From Phycisphaeraceae bacterium (GTDB lineage: Bacteria; Planctomycetota; Phycisphaerae; Phycisphaerales; UBA1924), in NCBI GenBank assembly GCA_019636565.1, contig JAHBXG010000025.1, positions 1 to 60,010 on the forward strand: 60,010 nucleotides of DNA, in the 5' to 3' direction. The position numbers were made by a program, and so were the translations under genes. Shown in pieces: positions 16,794 through 26,269 of this stretch (position 1 is its first letter; each line of letters starts with the position of its first letter). Below the pieces are notes generated by a model. It worked only from the letters and a program-made list of their open reading frames with translations. It did no database searches and was not told the DNA's origin.

Positions 16794-18413
16794 CTACGGG
16801 CAGAGCAGCGCGTTGTATGCCGCGGCGAACATGACAAAGTCGTCGTCATCGACAAAGCCATCGCCGTTGAAATCGGCTGGGCAGCAGGAGTAGAGCGCCG
16901 GGTTGGTCGGGCAGACAAGGATGTTGTACGCCGCGGCGAAGATCACGAAGTCGTCATCATCCACGAAGCCGTCCCCGTTGAGGTCTCCGACGCACCGCTT
17001 GGTAAAGCAGGGCTCCTTTTCGGCGAGAGGAACATCGTTGACGGGAACGACGACCGGCACCCAGTTGTCGAGCGTGATGGACTGGATGCCCGGAACCTTC
17101 AGATTCAGCGCGACGGGTTGAATGATCGGAGAAACTTTCTGCTCACGGCAGCCGCTCGTGAAGTCGGTATAGGTCTTGATGAAGTAGATGTCATTGCCAC
17201 CCGCGCCGATGTCGTTGGTGATTCCGGCCATGGCGTAGCCGCCCCACGGACGCCAGTTGGTCACACCCTCGCCTCTGACGTTGAAGGCGGGGAGGAACGG
17301 ACCGTAGATTTGCTGTCTGATGAATAGGCCGGCGTCGGACACTTCAATGAGCGAAGCGCTGTTGACGGGCGCGGCGGCACCGGTCGTCACCCGGCCGGCG
17401 ATGACGGCGGACTTGTTCGGGGTGAAGATGACCGCCTGATAGCCGTTGGTGAAGCCGTTCACGTCGAGCGCCCACATGGGAGCACCGGTGAGGCTGTCCA
17501 CTTTGGCCACGATCAGATCTGAAGGGGACAATTGACCGGGAACGGCCGGGCCGCGCCTGCCGCTGAAGATGACATCGCCGGCCGGGTTGAGCGTGAAACC
17601 ATCGGCGGTGATGCTGATGCCCGCGGCCGGATGGAGGTACTCGCGCGCCCAGATGATGTTTCCGAGTGCGTCGGTTCTCATCGCGAAGGCGCCGTACTTC
17701 CCGGCCGCGAAATCAAGGATATTTCCGACAACGAGGAGATCGGTCGAACCGGCGGGGAATCTCGCAGGCCGAATCTCGGCAAAGTCGAGCTCGGAGGCAT
17801 CGGCGCCCGGGGGGATGTATCCGCGCTCCATGACGAGCACACCGGCCGCTGTCTGCACGGTCAGAATCCCCGCCCGAGCGACGCCGAAGGAGTTGACTTG
17901 CCGATTCACCGACGCGATTTGCTGATTTGAAATCTCCCGAACGCTCACGCCGAGCGTGCCCGCGGCGGGCGCGATGGAATTTACAAAGGGCGTTCCCTGC
18001 ACGAGCGTTCCCCAGATCGGGACGCCTCCGGGAGTCACGCGGACAATGAGCTTGCCGGTCGTCGCGCCGCCGAACGCGCTCTCGCAGCCGAAGAGCAGCG
18101 CGCGATCGCGTGCTTCGTCGAGCGTGTAGCCCGCGTTGTTTCCCTGCGTCAGCAGATACTGCTTGCTCCAGAGCACGAAGCCGTTCGAGTCGTATCGCAC
18201 TCCGTGAATGGCGCTTGGAATGCCTGCCGCGGATCGAATGCCGACCGTCGCATAGTCGCAGTCGTACAGATCAGTGATATCGAGCGCTTCCTCGTTTGCT
18301 TGCGTGCCGTAGGTCTTCTGAAAAATCTGCGCTGAGGCGGTCGATTCGATCGCGGAAACGCACATACCCGCGACCAGCCAAGCACACATCGCACTCCGAC
18401 TCCGTGTGTTCAT
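16794..18413 (-). CDS. Secreted dockerin-tailed protein, unknown function
   Basis: A 539-residue exported protein. A signal peptide (about residues 1-30, ending STASAQ) is followed by roughly 420 residues of beta-rich sequence with recurring YGTQANEEALD, GVRYDSNGFVLWSKQY and ALGNIIWAREY segments. These suggest a beta-propeller of the SBBP or WD-like kind. The C-terminus has two nearly identical loops (DLNGDGFVDDDDFVIFAAAY and DFNGDGFVDDDDFVMFAAAY) with Cys-Pro ends. The ATG at 18413 follows AGGAGA. A 9-bp hairpin in the leader (18446-18468) and its own terminator indicate a single-gene transcript. I do not recognise an enzyme domain. Confidence 0.78.
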   Translation of the reverse strand: MNTRSRSAMCAWLVAGMCVSAIESTASAQIFQKTYGTQANEEALDITDLYDCDYATVGIRSAAGIPSAIHGVRYDSNGFVLWSKQYLLTQGNNAGYTLDEARDRALLFGCESAFGGATTGKLIVRVTPGGVPIWGTLVQGTPFVNSIAPAAGTLGVSVREISNQQIASVNRQVNSFGVARAGILTVQTAAGVLVMERGYIPPGADASELDFAEIRPARFPAGSTDLLVVGNILDFAAGKYGAFAMRTDALGNIIWAREYLHPAAGISITADGFTLNPAGDVIFSGRRGPAVPGQLSPSDLIVAKVDSLTGAPMWALDVNGFTNGYQAVIFTPNKSAVIAGRVTTGAAAPVNSASLIEVSDAGLFIRQQIYGPFLPAFNVRGEGVTNWRPWGGYAMAGITNDIGAGGNDIYFIKTYTDFTSGCREQKVSPIIQPVALNLKVPGIQSITLDNWVPVVVPVNDVPLAEKEPCFTKRCVGDLNGDGFVDDDDFVIFAAAYNILVCPTNPALYSCCPADFNGDGFVDDDDFVMFAAAYNALLCP

Positions 18414-18445
18414 TGGTCGTTCTCCTGTTTTTCTTGGACCGCACC

Positions 18446-18468
18446 GCCGGTCGCGCCGAGCGACCGGC
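18446..18468 (-). repeat. Leader hairpin of dockerin-tailed gene
   Basis: GCCGGTCGC and GCGACCGGC pair perfectly around GCCGA, 32 bases upstream of the ATG at 18413 on the minus strand. It may stabilise the mRNA leader or be a repeat. No T-run follows. Confidence 0.6.
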
Positions 18469-18665
18469 AACGAATTGAGGCTACCACTCCAAGCGGAGTT
18501 TGGAAATCCGCGCTGCAATATCGGCCGTAAAAACAGCGCACGTCCGGGGCCTGTCCGCCCAGCAAGGTGCGAACATGGACGCAAACAAGGCACAAACGGC
18601 GCAATCGGAACGCGTCTTTGCGCGATTTGTGGCCAAAATGTGCAGAGATGGGTTACGTTTGAAAG

Positions 18666-19097
18666 GTGAACACCAAGATTGGCCATTGGATGATTGCCCC
18701 GTCCGCGCTCCTGATCGCCGGACTCGGTGCCTGCACCTCCGTGCGATACACCGCGACCGATCTTCCGCGCCAGTCGCCGGACGCGCTCACCCAGGTAGGA
18801 TCCGGTCCTTCGCACTCTTCGGCATGGGCCGGGGTGCTGCCCGCGGATTCGGTGAACGATTCGCCGCTCGCGATGGCCGAGTACAACACCGATCTTGATC
18901 GCAACGATGCCGCGTTCGGCGTGGTCAACGGTCCTCCCGGCGAGCCGCTGGCGTTCTACGCCTCTGCCGAACCACCGTCGCTGTACTTGCAGTATCAGTT
19001 CACGCTGCCCGCGAACGCGAACTCTGTCACGGTCTTCCGTCGCTCAAGCGATCCGGTATTTACCCGGCCATTCCGCGGCTACTACCGGATTCCGTGA
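18666..19097 (+). CDS. Small putative lipoprotein
   Basis: A 143-residue protein starting at GTG 18666. The N-terminus is a signal segment ending in LGACTS, a plausible lipobox. The mature part (residues about 25-143) is Ser/Pro-rich with no recognised domain. It is divergent from the dockerin-tailed gene and convergent with thymidylate kinase, whose stop codon is only a few bases away. It may be real because the lipobox and export signal are well placed, but no motif supports a function and the start codon is not certain. Confidence 0.55.
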   Translation: MNTKIGHWMIAPSALLIAGLGACTSVRYTATDLPRQSPDALTQVGSGPSHSSAWAGVLPADSVNDSPLAMAEYNTDLDRNDAAFGVVNGPPGEPLAFYASAEPPSLYLQYQFTLPANANSVTVFRRSSDPVFTRPFRGYYRIP

Positions 19098-19102
19098 TCG
19101 GA

Positions 19103-19837
19103 CTACGCCTTCGCAAATCGCGTGCTGAGTACGTTGACCGTGAGTGTCCATACCTGCTCCGCGTTGCCCTTGGCATCGATCAGCGCGTGGTGCGCAGGGT
19201 CGGACTTGGCCTGCGCGAGATAACTTTCGTGCACGCGCCGGCGGAAATCATCCGAACGCTGCTCGATCCGGTCGTCGAAAAGTGTCACGCCCCGCAGCGC
19301 CTCGGCCGCGGCTGCTTTCTTCTTTCCTGCCATGGAAGGCACCCCGCGAGTACGAGCTGTTGCCGTCTCCACGTCCACGTAGTAAATCAGCACCAGGTCG
19401 GGTGCGAAACCGAGCGTCGCCACCCGCCCCACCGCCTTGATGTCCTCCGCGGCCAATCCGCCGCCGGCGCCCTGATATGCGTAAGTGGAGGTCAGGAAAC
19501 GATCGGCGATGACGAGGTGGCCCGCCGCGAGAGCCGGCTGCACGGTTTGCTCCACCAGTTGCGCTCGGCTCGCCATGTAGAGGAGCATTTCGCAGCGCAG
19601 CGTCATTGTGGACGATGGATCAAGAAGCACGCTTCGGATCTGTTCTCCCACCGACGTTCCACCGGGCTCGCGAACGGTCGTGACTCGCACCCCATTGGCT
19701 TCGCACGCCTCGGTGAGCCGCTTCATCTGCGTGCTCTTTCCCGATCCGTCCGGACCTTCAAAGACAAGAAACTTCCCCGCCAGAGCGCGGGGCCACGTAT
19801 CGCCAATGTCCGTGCTGGAAGTCGCCGCTTGAGCCAT
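19103..19837 (-). CDS. tmk: Thymidylate kinase
   Basis: A 244-residue dTMP kinase, catalysing dTMP + ATP to dTDP + ADP in dTTP synthesis. P-loop FEGPDGSGKSTQ, the substrate motif REPGGT and the DRFLTSTYAYQGAG segment are all present in order. The residues before the P-loop (about 27) are longer than usual. ATG 19837 (MAQAATSS) is preferred over an upstream start at 19891, which would overlap the regulator gene. There is a segment rich in Lys/Ala (SMAGKKKAAAAEALRG) in the region corresponding to the lid. The gene lies 50 bp downstream of the GbsR-type regulator on the same strand and may share its transcript. Confidence 0.94.
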   Translation of the reverse strand: MAQAATSSTDIGDTWPRALAGKFLVFEGPDGSGKSTQMKRLTEACEANGVRVTTVREPGGTSVGEQIRSVLLDPSSTMTLRCEMLLYMASRAQLVEQTVQPALAAGHLVIADRFLTSTYAYQGAGGGLAAEDIKAVGRVATLGFAPDLVLIYYVDVETATARTRGVPSMAGKKKAAAAEALRGVTLFDDRIEQRSDDFRRRVHESYLAQAKSDPAHHALIDAKGNAEQVWTLTVNVLSTRFAKA

Positions 19838-19887
19838 CGAGCCGAGTGTAGCCGTTGGCGTGCGCGATTCTCGACAATCGACCTCGG

Positions 19888-20478
19888 TCATCCCGCTTCC
19901 TTGGTGTCGTCCGATTCCTTGCCCAGTCCGCCGATGCCGGGCGCGCCGCCGATATAGCCGAGAATCTTCGCCGCGGCCTGCAGGCCGCGCCCCGCCGGGC
20001 TCACGAATGAATTGGAAACACCCTCGAGCGCCTGAAAGAATCGCAGTAGATCATCCAGACGCTTGTTGTGCGCGCCAAGGTCGGCGCTCTGTTCGCGCCC
20101 CGCGCGCTCTCCCGTTTGATCGCGAATCTCGTAAAGTTGAGCGCGAAGCGGATCGACCTCCCGCTTCATGCGCTCACGCACGATCGCGCGGAACATCGCC
20201 CACACGTCGGCCTCGGCCTTGAAGTATTCTTTTCGATCGCCACGCCGGTGTACACGTTCGACGATTCCCCAGTCCAGCAGCGCCCGCATCGACATGCTTG
20301 CGTTGCCGCGTGAAATCTGCAGCCTCTCCATGATGTCGTCCGTGCAAAGCGGCTCACCTGTGATATAAAGCAGGGCGTGCACCTCCGCCATCGTGCGGCT
20401 GATGCCCCAGGCGCTTCCCATCTGCCCCCAGACGGCCACGAATCGATCCTGGGCTTCTTTCAGTTGGACTGCAGCCAT
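19888..20478 (-). CDS. GbsR/MarR-type transcriptional regulator
   Basis: A 196-residue protein with a winged helix in residues about 30-95 (YITGEPLCTDDIMERLQISRGNASMSMRALLDWGIV) and a helical C-terminal region. This is the pattern of GbsR-like regulators within the MarR superfamily, which often respond to osmolyte or choline status. Its promoter has a perfect TATAAT -10 box on the minus strand (20518-20523) overlapped upstream by an inverted repeat, so it probably represses itself. The ligand is unknown. It lies upstream of tmk and divergent from the large AsmA-like gene, whose promoter region the same operator could also control. Confidence 0.82.
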   Translation of the reverse strand: MAAVQLKEAQDRFVAVWGQMGSAWGISRTMAEVHALLYITGEPLCTDDIMERLQISRGNASMSMRALLDWGIVERVHRRGDRKEYFKAEADVWAMFRAIVRERMKREVDPLRAQLYEIRDQTGERAGREQSADLGAHNKRLDDLLRFFQALEGVSNSFVSPAGRGLQAAAKILGYIGGAPGIGGLGKESDDTKEAG

Positions 20479-20517
20479 GAAAATCGCCCCAAGGGTGCCA
20501 CGCCAATTCGCAGCATC

Positions 20518-20550
20518 ATTATAGCGGAAGTTTCAGAAACGATTGAAACT
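20518..20550 (-). promoter_or_regulatory. Promoter with operator for GbsR-type regulator
   Basis: On the minus strand TATAAT occupies 20523-20518. The -35 region is weak (about TTCAAT, 18-bp spacer). AGTTTCA (20529-20535) and TGAAACT (20544-20550) are a 7-bp inverted repeat with an 8-bp spacer that covers the spacer and -35 region, as expected for an autorepressor site. The predicted leader is about 33 nt. Confidence 0.75.
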
Positions 20551-20668
20551 CGCCGGATCAGATGTCTAGTCTGTCGGAGCCGTCTGAGTTCGGGCGATTC
20601 GCACACGCCGATGCCCCGAATACTTCAACCGACCGCATCGCGCTCGAAGCGCCCGAGGAGTGGATGGA

Positions 20669-23600
20669 ATGACACGCGAACCCGGATTGAGTTCTGAAGA
20701 ATCCTCAGCGCTTCTCGGCCAGCCCCCGGGAGCCCGGCGGAAGGGCAAAGGACGCCGCATCCTGCTGGTGCTCGGCGGCCTGTTGCTCGTGCTGGGGGCG
20801 CTCGTCGCCTTCCTTCCAAAGATTGCTTCTCCCTTGCTTGTCGGACGAACGGTGCTCAAGTCCGACCGGCTGAATGCAACCGTGAAATCGACTTCGCTTG
20901 GCTGGTTTGGGAATCAGCAGGCCCATCTCGCGCTGAGCGACTCCAAAGGGCAGCCCGCCGGGGGCCTCGATGTCACGCTGGATCGAGGTTTGCTGGCCTT
21001 GGCGGGCAATTGGTACGACCTGGGCACGATCCGCATCACCGGCGACGCCGAACTCCGCGAAGGGGCCGGCGCGCCCAAGCCAGCGCCATCGGCCAATCGG
21101 GCCAGCGTGAGCGTCACGACGGACCGCATCCCGCTGCCCAAAGACCTGCGTGCCCGCATCGAGATCAGCCTGAGCAAACTCGGAGTGCTGGACGCCTCCG
21201 GCAAATCGGTCGCGGAACTTCGCGATGTCCATTCCATCGCCGATGTGCGGATCGGTTCTCCACTCACGCTCGAGTTCGATGCCAAGTCGGGCACTTCACC
21301 AATTTCCGCAAAGATCAAAATAGACAACTGGACCCAGCCGGACGGGAGCATTCACCTCGATAGCGCGAGCCTCGCGAAGAATTCTCCCAAATTGGATGCC
21401 TCACTGAAACTGGAAGATCTTTCCGTCGCGCTGGTTGATGCGCTCGTCGCGACCGCGACGGGAAGCGAGCACCACCTGCGCGAGATCCTCGGCGATAAGG
21501 TCACGGTGCAGTCAACGGCGCAAGGCGACTTTGCGGGAGGCAGTGCCTCCCTCAATCTCCGCAGCACGGGTGCGCAGGCCGACGCCCGTCTCTCGCTCAA
21601 AGAAGGCGTTCTCACGCTGGCAGAGCCCGCGACGCTCAAGTTTGCGTCCGCGGCGACCAAGGCAATCCTGGACAATTACCTGCCACCCTCTCAGACCGGG
21701 GGCTTTGTCGTCACCGCTCCGCCCGAAGCGAGCGTGGAGATTGAAGAGCTTTCGCTGAAACTGCCGAGCCCGGCGCTCGATCTGCGCGGAGGGCGGATTC
21801 GAGCAAACCTGACGCTCGCCGGCACGGCCGGCACCATTGCGCTGGGTGAAGGCCAGCCGGCGTCCGAAGTCTCCATCCCTTCTTTCCGTGCCGCGCTCGC
21901 CAGTGAAGATTTCGCCGGCGTCGTACGTGTAACCGCCGAAGCAGCCTCGTCGATTGCTTCGGGCGGACGAACCGCTTCCGCGGGAAATCTCAACGCCGAT
22001 CTTTCCGCTTCCGGCCTTCTCGACAAGGACGGAGCACCGCTCTCGGGCCTGCCCAAAGCCATTGATGGACGCATCTCGCTTCGAGATGCCGCGACGGAGA
22101 TTCTCCAGCCAATCGTGTCGGGAGCACTCGCTTCATCGGGCCTCCAGATCGACCTGCCTCGCGATATCGGGCCTGCGGCCAATCTAGACCTGACTGCCAA
22201 GACTCAAAGCGGAGTGATCGATCTTGATCTGAACGCGACGTCGGCGTCGGCGAACGCGACCGCGGCGCTCCGCATCACCAATGACGCACTCACCGCGCGT
22301 GACACGGGCATCTCGATTCGCTTGGCTAACGCAGGGGCGATCGCCGCGCGAACTCTGAAGAGTCCGAGCCTGCAACTCGCTCGTCCATCTGGCCAACTAG
22401 CCCTCACAGTTTCGTCGTTGCAATTGCCGCTCGATTCGGCCACACGCAAACCCAAACTGGAACTCCTCACTACGCAGGCGGTCGCTGAACTCACCGACTG
22501 GTCGTTTACTGCGCAAGTACCCCCGGGTGACGGGCAGATTGCCGGCCGGCCGATCGCGCTCGACCTGCGAACGCTCGCGGCAAACGTGGCTGTCGCGCCC
22601 GGCAAGGGCGCGCTGGTGCACGCTACTTCGGACGCTTCGGCTGATGGTTCACCGGTGAAACTCGCGGCCGACTTCTCGCTTCCCAATGCGCTCGCCGGAA
22701 TTTCGGGCACAAAGGCGTCCGCACCGGCCACATTCGCAGAAAAACTCGGACCCGCACTCGCGCTGGGTCACTTCGAGATCTCCGGCCTGCCTGCCACTCT
22801 CGCGGACGCTTTACCCCGCGCTGCCGAATCTGCCTCGACGATGGGTGGGCTTGTCCGGGAAGCGGTCGGAGAAACGGTCGCGATCTCGCTCGATTCAACG
22901 CAAGACACCGCTTCTCGCGCGCTCACCTTCAAGGTAACCGTCCAGGGTGCCCACGCAAACCTCGGGTTGAACGCGACCGCAGATGCTTCCGCGATTGTCG
23001 CTTCAGCGTCCGGTGCCGGCACGATTTCCCCGGGCTTGGTGAACGCTTTGCTGAAAGGCAACGAAGCGGACAAACCGCACTTGCGCGCTCCCGCTTCGTA
23101 CACCATCACGACCGAGCCGGTGAATATCCCTCTCGACATCGCCGGATCGCCCGTGCTCGGCAAGGCCGGCGCACTGAAGGCTCGCGCCGCAGTTGCCGGT
23201 CAGGCCGTCGTGCAATCGGGCACGCAGGCGTACGGCGTGCAGGACTTCGCGCTCAACGCCTCAATTCCGCTTTCCGCCCTGCAGAATGGCGCGGGGGGGC
23301 TGGCGTCGCTCCAGGCGAACGGTGGCTTGCTCTCGGCCGACGGCGGCCCAATGGGAACGCTGGCCGCCAACGCTTCACTCCCCCTTGGTCCGAACCTCAC
23401 GCTCGGCGGTCCGGCCGATATCGAGGTTCGCGTGACTGATGTGAGCACAGTTGGACTCGATCGCGCGCTGGGACAGCCGTTGCTCGTTTCTGGCGCCTTG
23501 GGCCCCGCCGCGGCATTGACCGCGACAACCCGGATCACGCCGCCCGCTGGCAACCCGATCGGGATCGGCGATGCATTCGCCAAAGCCGATCTCGCAGCCG

Positions 23601-25048
23601 ACCTGACACTCGCATCGCAGCGCCTCGAAATCAAGCGCCCGCTGCACGCCCGCGTCGAAGGCGACCGAATCACCCTCGAGTCACCCGACCCGATCACGTG
23701 GATGATTGACCCGGCCTGGTTCGATCGCTTCGTCCTCGGCAAGGGCCAGGGCAAACCCGGCACCGACATTGCACTCGCCGCACCTGCCCGGGCCGAACTG
23801 GTATTGACGCGCGCGACCGTCTCACGGACGAATGCCGAGAGAGGAATCCAGGGCCCGGCGTTCCCGGGAATATTCGCGCTGGATGCCACCGCCCGGATTC
23901 CGTCGTTGGAACTGGTGGATTCCCGCTCCGTCCGCACGCAAATGGGCGATGCCGTGCTCGTACTCCGCTCGAGCCCCGCATCGCCCGGGCAACCCATTTC
24001 CCTCGCGTTCGATCTGTCATTCGCGAAACTGGCGATTATTCCAGACCCCGGCAACTCCGGGCCCGGCGGTGGCACCGTGAAAGGAACGATCGCACGCATC
24101 GCAACTCCCACTGGCGCCATCGATTCGTCCGATCCGATCATCACCGCCAAGGGCCAGATCCGTTCGCTGCCCTCGGCACTGGTCGATGCCTTCAGCGTCA
24201 AGAACGGCCTGCCCGGAGACCTTCTGGGACCGAGCGTGAATGTCTCAATCGACGCTCAGAACTTCTCCAAGGCCGGCGGCACAATCGACTTCAGCGCCGT
24301 CAGCACAGAAACCGGGAGCGTGCTCGAAAACGGCGCAACCAAGCAACTCCCCCGCGCCGAGTTGTCTCTCAATGGTGTATCGCAGAACGGCGTACTCGTT
24401 GCACCTGTCAGCATTACCCTGCGACGCATCGAGTCCGGCCTCGACAAACGACTCTCCGGCGTGCTGCCAATGCTCGCCGAAGTCGAAAAGCGATTCGAGG
24501 ATCGCCCCACCGTCATCACGTCGCCAAAGCTGGCGATGCCGCTCGACGGCGATACCAGCAAGCTCAACGGAACCGTCAACATCGATCCGGGCGATGCCCG
24601 CTTCAAGGCTTCCAATCGGCTCGGACCGCTGCTGCGCATGTTCAAAGCAAAGGATCAAGGAAAGGTCCTGCAGCGCCTCAAGCCCGTCACGCTCACTGCC
24701 ACCAATGGCGTCATCACCTATCCGCGCTGGTCGTTCCCGATGGGCGAGTTCAACATGGACGTCGAGGGCTCGGTCGATCTCCCGAAGAGTTACGTCGACA
24801 TGCTCGTCTGGGTGCCCTTCGGGCAACTGGTGGATGACACCTCCAGAATCTTTACTCAGATTCCGGGCGTGAACACCGCGGGCAACATCATCAACCAGGC
24901 GACCATGGTGCCGATCCGAATCAGCGGGCCGATGGGCAACACAACCGCCGCGCCCGATGCGGGCCAGTTTGGGAAGACATTCCTGAAGAACATCAACCCC
25001 GAAAAAGCGATCGATGTGATCAAGGACATCTTCAAGCGGCCCAAATAG
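20669..25048 (+). CDS. Very large AsmA-like envelope protein
   Basis: A 1459-residue protein with one N-terminal membrane helix (GRRILLVLGGLLLVLGALVA, near residues 28-47). A long series of repeating beta-rich, Ala/Leu/Ser/Thr-rich segments follows, with the rhythm of AsmA/TamB-like proteins. These are thought to form lipid-carrying periplasmic grooves between inner and outer membrane. The C-terminus (WSFPMGEFNMDVEGSVDLPKS then IPIRISGP-type strand and DIFKRPK) resembles the AsmA C-terminal region. The ATG at 20669 has GAGGAG eight bases upstream, better than the GTG at 20660. It is monocistronic. Lipid transport is a family-level inference; no catalytic motif is visible. Confidence 0.72.
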   Translation: MTREPGLSSEESSALLGQPPGARRKGKGRRILLVLGGLLLVLGALVAFLPKIASPLLVGRTVLKSDRLNATVKSTSLGWFGNQQAHLALSDSKGQPAGGLDVTLDRGLLALAGNWYDLGTIRITGDAELREGAGAPKPAPSANRASVSVTTDRIPLPKDLRARIEISLSKLGVLDASGKSVAELRDVHSIADVRIGSPLTLEFDAKSGTSPISAKIKIDNWTQPDGSIHLDSASLAKNSPKLDASLKLEDLSVALVDALVATATGSEHHLREILGDKVTVQSTAQGDFAGGSASLNLRSTGAQADARLSLKEGVLTLAEPATLKFASAATKAILDNYLPPSQTGGFVVTAPPEASVEIEELSLKLPSPALDLRGGRIRANLTLAGTAGTIALGEGQPASEVSIPSFRAALASEDFAGVVRVTAEAASSIASGGRTASAGNLNADLSASGLLDKDGAPLSGLPKAIDGRISLRDAATEILQPIVSGALASSGLQIDLPRDIGPAANLDLTAKTQSGVIDLDLNATSASANATAALRITNDALTARDTGISIRLANAGAIAARTLKSPSLQLARPSGQLALTVSSLQLPLDSATRKPKLELLTTQAVAELTDWSFTAQVPPGDGQIAGRPIALDLRTLAANVAVAPGKGALVHATSDASADGSPVKLAADFSLPNALAGISGTKASAPATFAEKLGPALALGHFEISGLPATLADALPRAAESASTMGGLVREAVGETVAISLDSTQDTASRALTFKVTVQGAHANLGLNATADASAIVASASGAGTISPGLVNALLKGNEADKPHLRAPASYTITTEPVNIPLDIAGSPVLGKAGALKARAAVAGQAVVQSGTQAYGVQDFALNASIPLSALQNGAGGLASLQANGGLLSADGGPMGTLAANASLPLGPNLTLGGPADIEVRVTDVSTVGLDRALGQPLLVSGALGPAAALTATTRITPPAGNPIGIGDAFAKADLAADLTLASQRLEIKRPLHARVEGDRITLESPDPITWMIDPAWFDRFVLGKGQGKPGTDIALAAPARAELVLTRATVSRTNAERGIQGPAFPGIFALDATARIPSLELVDSRSVRTQMGDAVLVLRSSPASPGQPISLAFDLSFAKLAIIPDPGNSGPGGGTVKGTIARIATPTGAIDSSDPIITAKGQIRSLPSALVDAFSVKNGLPGDLLGPSVNVSIDAQNFSKAGGTIDFSAVSTETGSVLENGATKQLPRAELSLNGVSQNGVLVAPVSITLRRIESGLDKRLSGVLPMLAEVEKRFEDRPTVITSPKLAMPLDGDTSKLNGTVNIDPGDARFKASNRLGPLLRMFKAKDQGKVLQRLKPVTLTATNGVITYPRWSFPMGEFNMDVEGSVDLPKSYVDMLVWVPFGQLVDDTSRIFTQIPGVNTAGNIINQATMVPIRISGPMGNTTAAPDAGQFGKTFLKNINPEKAIDVIKDIFKRPK

Positions 25049-25069
25049 CGCAGACCAATCGCCCGCAAT

Positions 25070-26269
25070 TCAGGCAAGAAGATCCTGGTCGTCCTGATCT
25101 TCCAGTTCCTCGCTGTGTGCGGGGAACGGATCGCCCGGGCTTGACCATTCTTCTTTGGGGAGATGCCGGTGATGCACCTTGATCACGCGGCCGAACTGGC
25201 TTGCGAGGATCTTCGAGAGCGATTCGAGTGTCTCCCTCGCATGCTCGGGGAACGGAATCGCCTTGTCGCGGAAGAGCAGAACGCACGCAAGGGTCTCTCC
25301 CTCGTGCGCTGCCGGCGCCGCGAGCACCGTGCAATCGCCCAGCCAATCCGCGGCGCCGGGCAGCGCTCGGCGCACTTGCGCCTCGCCCTCCAGCAACGCC
25401 GCGGACCCGATCTCGTCCATTCGTGCAGGAACAGTGTCCGCGAGGTGATCCAGCATCATCTCGGCCGAATCACGGGACCGGTCATAGTTCACGTACGCGC
25501 CCAGTGTCCAATCGCCGCTGCTCGACGGGAGAAACAGCGCCGCATTGGTGGAACCCAGCTTTGCCAGCATGAATTCCAGGCTGGTGCGCATGAGGCTTTC
25601 GAGTTCGATCTCCTGTCGGATCAGCCCGGTGAACTCACCGGCGATCGCGACCGTGTCGATGCTGCCCGCGAGTTGCGCGTACGACTCGGTCATCTCGGCG
25701 CAAAGCCTCGTGAGCTCGTTTGTCAATTCCCGACGCGACGAGTTCAGCTTGCGGCACAACCCCCGCAACCGGCGCTCGCGCACCGTTGCCATCCCTCGCG
25801 CCGCGGCCGCGCGCTCCAGGATTTTCGAAAACTCGCTCAGATCTCCCCGCTCATCGACGAAGTCGTCGCATCGCAGCTCGAGCGCGCGACGCGCCGCATT
25901 CGTATCAGCCTTCTCGCACAGGAGGATGACCGTCTCGACCGACCGGGCCGAGGCAATCTGCGCCGACACCGATTCGGCCATGAGCAGCACCGATCCCAGT
26001 CCCCCCAGGATCGCCTCCTCCGCCGATTCAGCGTTCGCGATCGCGCGACACTCGTAGCCCTGACCACCGAGCAGACGCGCGAGTGCTTCTCGCTTTGCCC
26101 GTACCGGATGCACGATCAGCACCACCGGCGCGAGCCGTGCAACGGCGGCGTCGGGTTTCTCGCATCCCTTGTTCGACTTTGACTTGCGTGCGGTCATGTT
26201 CGGTCCATCCAGGTGCGGGCAGGTCCGCACTTGGTTTTCGACCGACCGACGCCCCGACTTTGGCTTCAT
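25070..26269 (-). CDS. Receiver-like plus GAF domain signalling protein
   Basis: About 399 residues. Residues about 45-155 resemble a degenerate receiver (VVLIVHPVRAKREALARLLGGQGYECRAI) without an obvious phospho-accepting Asp pocket. A helical linker (about 160-225) follows, then a GAF-like domain (about 235-370, LESLMRTSLEFMLAKLGSTNAALFLP), and an acidic tail. There is no kinase or output domain. Its ATG overlaps the stop of the HDOD gene (ATGA), giving strong translational coupling; an alternative start at 26197 begins MTARKSKSNKG. It is the third gene of the 28228-25070 signalling operon and probably modulates the same pathway. Confidence 0.72.
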   Translation of the reverse strand: MKPKSGRRSVENQVRTCPHLDGPNMTARKSKSNKGCEKPDAAVARLAPVVLIVHPVRAKREALARLLGGQGYECRAIANAESAEEAILGGLGSVLLMAESVSAQIASARSVETVILLCEKADTNAARRALELRCDDFVDERGDLSEFSKILERAAAARGMATVRERRLRGLCRKLNSSRRELTNELTRLCAEMTESYAQLAGSIDTVAIAGEFTGLIRQEIELESLMRTSLEFMLAKLGSTNAALFLPSSSGDWTLGAYVNYDRSRDSAEMMLDHLADTVPARMDEIGSAALLEGEAQVRRALPGAADWLGDCTVLAAPAAHEGETLACVLLFRDKAIPFPEHARETLESLSKILASQFGRVIKVHHRHLPKEEWSSPGDPFPAHSEELEDQDDQDLLA

